Assembly (NCBI GenBank): GCA_022393335.1
Contig: JAJEKB010021308.1
Span: 1,533,321-1,597,320 of the forward strand
Direction: 5' to 3'
DNA: 64,000 nt
From: Macrotrachela quadricornifera
Taxonomy: Eukaryota; Rotifera; Eurotatoria; Philodinida; Philodinidae
The notes under the pieces are model-generated. The model worked only from the letters and a program-made list of their open reading frames with translations, was not told the origin of the DNA and did no database searches. This document shows, in pieces, positions 59,513 through 64,000 of the stretch. How positions within the stretch are numbered: position 1 is the stretch's first letter; each line of letters begins with the position of its first letter. Made by a program: the position numbers and the translations under genes.

Positions 59513-60800
59513 ATTCAAAACAAAACACTCACTAGGTAATTGACCTATAGTTTCAATCTGACATCTCAATATTATGAAAGATCTTTACGAAAAAAAATTT
59601 ATCTACCCCTAACCTTACGCATACAAAATAATCTATCCTTATACTTCGTTTTTTCCTAAGTTCAAAAGAGACTGAAAATGATTTTTCCTTTCACTAAAAT
59701 GAGTAAAAAAATCCTACCTGAAGTATTTTTCGTACGAAAAAAAGTATTACCATGTGTATGTGAAATACTTGAAACAGGCTTCTTTATATAGGCTGACATG
59801 CTCAAAACAAAACGGTGAGTGGGTAAGCGGTCTAAAGTCTCAATGAGACATCTCAATATTATGAAAGATTTTTATCAAAAAATTTTATCTACCCCTAACC
59901 TTATGCATACAAAATAATGCACCCTTTTACTTCGTTTTTTTCCGAAGTTCAAAAGAGACTGAAAATGATTTTTCATCTTACTAAAATAAGTAAAAAATTC
60001 CTACCTGTAGTATTTTTTATATGAAAAAAAGTATTACCATGTGTATGTGAAATACTTGAAACAGGCTCCTTTATATAGGCTGACATGCTCAAAACAAAAC
60101 GGTGAGTGGGTAAGCGACCTAAAGTCTCAATGAGACATTTCAATATTATGAAAGATCTTTATCAAAAAAAGTTTATTTACCCTCATCTTATGCATACAAA
60201 ATAATCTATCATTATACTTCGTTTTTTCCCTAAGTTCAAAAGAGACTGAAAATGATTTTTCGTTTCACTAAAATGAGTAAAAAGATCCTACCTTAAGTAT
60301 TTTTCATACGAAAAAAAGTATTACAATGTGTATGTGAAACATCTCAAATGGGATCCCTTATATAAGCTGACATGTTCAAAACAAAACGGTAATTGGGTAG
60401 TCGACCGAGAGCCTGAATGAGACGTCTCAATACTAGAGAAGATCTGTACGAGAAAATTTTCTTTATGTCTCAATCTTATGTATACAGGATAATCTACTTT
60501 TACACCTCGCGTTTTGGCTTAGTTCAAATGAGACTCAAAATGATTTTTCATCTTACTAAAATCAATAAAAAAATTCCTACCTGAAGTATTTTTCGTACGA
60601 GGAAAAGTATCGCAGTGTGTATGTGAATTATTTTGAATGGGCTCGCCTATATAGAGTGACATATTCAAAACCAATTGTTGAGTGGGTAGTTGAACTAAAG
60701 CCTCAATGAAACATTTGTAAAGTACAAAGGATCTTCTGGAGAAAACGTTTCTCGTTAACGTCAGTTGTAGAGGATAGTGTATTATCACACTCTTCATTTC
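59513..60800 (-). repeat. 287-bp tandem array, about 4.5 units, with a conserved short ORF
   Basis: The landmark ATTATGAAAG recurs at 59571, 59858 and 60145, with diverged versions near 60431 and 60715. On the minus strand each unit carries a frame like CLIETLxRLPTHRFVLSMSA followed by YIxxPVSSISHTHGNTFF. It is open in the units at 59662-59856, about 59990-60140 and 60519-60797, and broken by TGA and TAA in the unit near 60300-60420. In open units the frame runs to ACAGGTAGG, a good donor context, so it looks like a tandemly duplicated exon. Each unit also has TTATATAGG and a GTCTCAATGAGAC palindrome. The outermost units are most diverged. The protein is not recognised. Confidence 0.7.
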
Positions 60801-61357
60801 GGTTATTTTGTAAGAGGAAGTCAGATTTTTTTTTCAGTAGTCATCAACGTCTGAGATGTGGGAGTGACATGAATGTTTTTTACATCGATGAAAGCCTTCG
60901 TGGAGTCTCATAATTCGCTTCATTAGTTGTGCTAAAATTTAGGTAGTTTTTTTATGAGTCTTTCGGTAGATCATTGTGCGGCAGATAAAAAAATAGCTGT
61001 AAAGATGTTATACTGGTGTAGTGAAATAATTAACATAAATTTCCATATCATGTACTGTTGTAAAATGGGGTTGTTTTTGTAACTTTCTAATTAAAAGAGA
61101 TCCTAATGAATTTAAGTGACAAAATTTTGATCAATTTATAGTATATTTTCAATTTCTGATGTTATTTTTAGACGTTGGTTTTTGGTCAAATTTTTTATAG
61201 TAATGAGCTGTAAGAAAATGCTAAAAAAGAAACACTATTTTTAATAAGAGATTGATTTATTAGTCAAAAGATCGTATGACTCAGCACATCTTGAGATTCC
61301 TATTGTTAGTTCGGAACTGCTACATATGGTTGATATATATATGAGTATCATTTCCCA
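60801..61357. other. Spacer without a supported gene
   Basis: T-rich, with no credible ORF. Confidence 0.4.
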
Positions 61358-61612
61358 ATATAGGAATCAGCGGGAACAGTACGGAAAATGGTGATTATGG
61401 AACCGGACATATACGGCAAGTTCCAAAAATACGGATCCGGGCGGAAAGTCACCAGATTTTTTCCGACAGCTTTCCCGGCTGTTTCCGGGCGGATATGGCA
61501 GGAAAGTGAGCGGAAAACTCCGGCAACTTCCGGTCCGGAATACTGCTTCCCTGATCCGGTGATTTCCGATGAATTCCGGCCGGATCCGGCCCGTACGCTT
61601 CGACCTGGGAAC
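61358..61612. repeat. TTCCGG-rich dispersed repeat, copy 2
   Basis: Inverted relative to copy 1 at 58640-58990; shared words are TCCGGAATACTGCTTCCCTG and CCGGCCGGATCCGG. It ends at GCTTCGACCTGGGA. ORFs on both strands arise from the composition. Confidence 0.65.
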
Positions 61613-61630
61613 ATAGAGAATTACATTCCT

Positions 61631-62161
61631 TGTATATGTACATGCGTTACGCGCGTGCTCTATGTAAGTGTATGTCTTTTCCTTTCCTTTCTTTTTCGTT
61701 TGTATAACTTCTCTAGCATATCTAGGTCAATCTTTTTTTTTCTCTCTCTTCTTTTCTTCTATATTTCGTCTATGAGAATGATTGAAATTCTCATATCACG
61801 TTTGGAAAGAAGATAAATGACGTCATGTGCATGCACTATGTCATGCGGATACATGACGTCATCTTTTTTCTTTTAATATTAACTTAATATTAAGAAGGAG
61901 ATGTACCCATTCTTCTCCTTTTTGTCTTTGTTAAATTTCTTCATAAGCAGGAGGGAACCATGCGCTGCCCTCCTGCTTGTCTTTGTCTCTTCTCAATTTC
62001 TTTATGTGTTTTCTTTTCTTTTTTTTTCTTTTTTGTTGCGTGATCATATTCGAATCGGTCCTATAAAAGGGACATCTTCGGTTGAATAAAATAGAGTTGA
62101 AATATCATCATCATTTTCCCCTCTTCTGATCATAAAGTTACAAGTTGGGACCTATGTAACA
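61631..62161 (+). mobile_element. Solo-LTR candidate, 531 bp
   Basis: Starts TGTATATG and ends GTAACA (TG..CA). The flanks ATTCCT (61625-61630) and ATTCTT (62162-62167) agree at five of six bases, a possible target duplication. Inside are two TGACGTCA palindromes (61818-61825 and 61854-61861, CRE/ATF-type sites), a TATAAAA box at 62062-62068 and AATAAA at 62085-62090, arranged as in the promoter and R region of an LTR. No internal coding region follows, so it is a solo LTR or a promoter-like repeat. The boundaries are tentative. Confidence 0.5.
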
Positions 62162-62682
62162 ATTCTTTACTAGTTTTTACTTATATTTTATAAATGGATT
62201 ATTGAAATTTGAAACATGATCTTTTCATAACGCTATTATAGCGATCCTAATGACGTGTTATTTTGAGAATAACTTCATGTAGATAAAACGAAAAAAAATT
62301 CTTCTATTTTTCCACAGAGAGATTATACAGCATAGTTGAAATAATATTTGAGAACGGAGGTTGGAGCTTCATATTAAGATACATAAATAGTTTCAAAGTG
62401 CGATGAAACATTGTAATGAAGAAAACTGTGACTAATGCTTAATGTATATATTTTAAAGATATAGAGAAACGAATTTCCGAATGATGAAATATATTTTCTA
62501 ACCTTTTTAAGGTCCCCCCCCCCACCCTAAACTCTATTTTGGCTTCTGATCATCCAATCTTGCTGAAATTTTCAGAGGAGTTGTATCTCATACTAGATAG
62601 CTCACAGTAAAAATGTTAGCTCAAAATATTGAGTCTACCAGGTTTTACCTGAGGATTACCGGTCAAAATGGAGGGTCCGGGG
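62162..62682. other. Spacer with a C tract
   Basis: A run of C lies at about 62514-62523. No gene. Confidence 0.4.
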
Positions 62683-62993
62683 TTTCCCAAATCCTGCTAC
62701 CATCTTAAACGCTAGAAAGCTTGGGTTGCTTTTAAAATACGCCAAAAACCTAGGACTACAACTTAACAGAGCTCGAATTTTAATTTTCGCTTTCAATTTT
62801 TTTTTTGTTGAAGTTTATCTTATAGTGTATGATAATGATAGGGCATGCACTGTGATACATTTGAATGTTATGAGACACTGAACATAAAATCTAAAGTTTT
62901 GGCTCTGTTAAGTTGTAGAGCTAGTCAATTTCTTCATTTTGAAACCAACCCGAGCTCTGTAGCTTTTAAAATGGTGAAAGGATTTGGGAAATA
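62683..62993. mobile_element. Foldback element, about 115-bp arms
   Basis: Left arm 62683-62795 (TTTCCCAAATCCTGCTACCA, then CTACAACTTAACAGAGC) pairs with right arm 62868-62993 (GCTCTGTTAAGTTGTAG, GGATTTGGGAAA). The loop is about 70 bases. The ORF at 62845-63045 is on the right arm and not credible. Confidence 0.65.
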
Positions 62994-63044
62994 CGAAAAT
63001 ATTAAAGAAAAAACGAATTTTGAGAAAAACGTGAAAGAAGTTTG

Positions 63045-63370
63045 AAAAGCCTAGATTAGGGGAGGTTCCGAAAAACCAATGTTTTGTCGTGAAAACTCAT
63101 CCGAAAACTAATAAACTATAGTGCGTTCGATAACTGAGACTTTGCTCTATCTAGTGCGCTATAAATCAAAAGATCGAAAGAATTTTACGAAAATTGCTAT
63201 TTTGAAGTTTCCGAGGGACCTTGAGAAGTCTAGATTAGGAGGTTTCCGAAAAATCGATTTTTTTTTCTCGTGAAAATTTATTATACAACCAATAAACCAT
63301 AGTGCGTTCGATAGCAGAGACTTTGCTCTATCTAAAGCGCTATAAATCAAAAGATCAAAAATTTTCATAT
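63045..63370. repeat. Tandem duplication, about 177-bp unit
   Basis: CTAGATTAGG..GGTTCCGAAAAA, ATAGTGCGTTCGATA, GACTTTGCTCTATCTA and GCGCTATAAATCAAAAGATC occur twice in the same order, offset by about 177 bp. A poly-G run of about 15 follows at 63377. Confidence 0.75.
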
Positions 63371-64000
63371 ATTAGGGTAGGGGGGGGGGGGGGCTTAAGT
63401 GTACTCTACAACGTGATATAAACACTAATTTCGAATTCTAATGTAAATATTTATGTCTGAAGTATCAGATTACATAGAAAAATTGATATACAAATAATCA
63501 AACGTACTTACGATGAGAATTAACACTGAAGTATATGGAAGATGTTTTTATGTATCTTAGAAGCAAGTTATCTTACGTATTTATATTCAATGAAGTTAGT
63601 TGGTTTTTTCTAAGTAATGTTTGTTTACGTGAATCAATTAATCATGCTTTCTCATACACGTCATAATGAGTAAGACAGATGAATAATTTGTGTACACGTT
63701 GTTTTGCATCATACTATACTATATTGTTTCATCTTTCTCGATTATTCGATTGGCGTAAGACAATAATAAACGCATATATATGTATATGATATAGTCTTTT
63801 TACTAGATTTTTCTCTTTTCATATTGGTTTTTTCGCTAAATATGGGCCAATATTTTAGATTAAGGTATCCTCTTCTTTTTTCTTGCCGAACCTTTTAGAA
63901 ATTTCTTTTTTGTTTATATGCGTTGTAGATAGACCATGTGTTGGTATTTCGACAAGAGGGGAAAAGCGCGATTTCAGTACTTCGAAGTACTGAAGTCGTA
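63371..64000. other. Window end without a supported gene
   Basis: Poly-G tract, then AT-rich sequence. It ends with the small palindrome AGTACTTCGAAGTACT near 63977. No gene. Confidence 0.4.

Noticed and set aside
62845..63045. 66-codon ORF
   Set aside because: Sits on the arm of a foldback element.

Overview
The window looks like nuclear DNA of a bdelloid rotifer (Rotaria/Adineta-like). It is very AT-rich, its spliced genes have short introns of about 48-75 nt with GT..AG ends, and its proteins fall in families expanded in bdelloids: WWE/ADP-ribosyltransferases (ART), ART-NHL proteins, a small Cys-rich secreted protein, a DUF3987-like protein and divergent actin-like proteins. Taxonomy and all family calls are from memory of sequence patterns; no search was run.

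Genes that look intact are few. They are a single-exon WWE-ART protein (2784-3920, +), a THAP zinc-finger ORF (18854-19201, -), a bacterial-looking short-chain dehydrogenase (24947-25699, +) that may be horizontally acquired, a six-exon secreted Cys/Thr-rich protein (29924-31911, -) and a three-exon inhibitor-of-apoptosis protein with three BIR domains and a RING (50154-51927, -). The exon models of the last two keep frame across every junction.

Decayed genes are as common as intact ones. They are a SWIM zinc-finger gene with an in-frame TGA (19460-20301, +), a DUF3987-like gene with a +1 frameshift (34842-36900, -) and a possible 3-prime exon of it with a TGA (33531-34033, -), an ART-NHL fusion with two stops and a 0.8-kb insertion (38971-41489, +), an actin-like gene with a stop, a frameshift and a 280-bp insertion (42904-44471, -), and a frameshifted exon of unknown identity (15261-15484, +).

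Most of the remaining sequence is repeat. There is a 3-kb satellite of about 94-bp units (10588-13561). Many elements are terminal-inverted-repeat or foldback type, at 4112, 14603, 21033, 22003, 28830, 42054, 42961, 45951, 47046, 49625, 55033, 55687 and 62683. A hAT-type element still carries a BED/TTF-like transposase fragment (37213-38207). Two copies of a GCGCGGAA-rich element have a 24-bp minisatellite core, and one is flanked by a 9-bp target duplication (56915-57715). Others are a tRNA-derived SINE (54079), a solo-LTR candidate (61631-62161), a 287-bp tandem array carrying a conserved short ORF (59513-60800), and several mini- and microsatellites.

No operon-like or pathway link joins the genes. 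The picture is a mobile-element-dense, gene-poor region of the kind typical of bdelloid subtelomeric or accessory DNA. The best candidates for something new are the composite minisatellite element, the CGATTAATCG palindrome element, the ART-NHL fusion, the opposed THAP/SWIM pair with shared inverted ends, and the 287-bp array with a repeated exon-like ORF.
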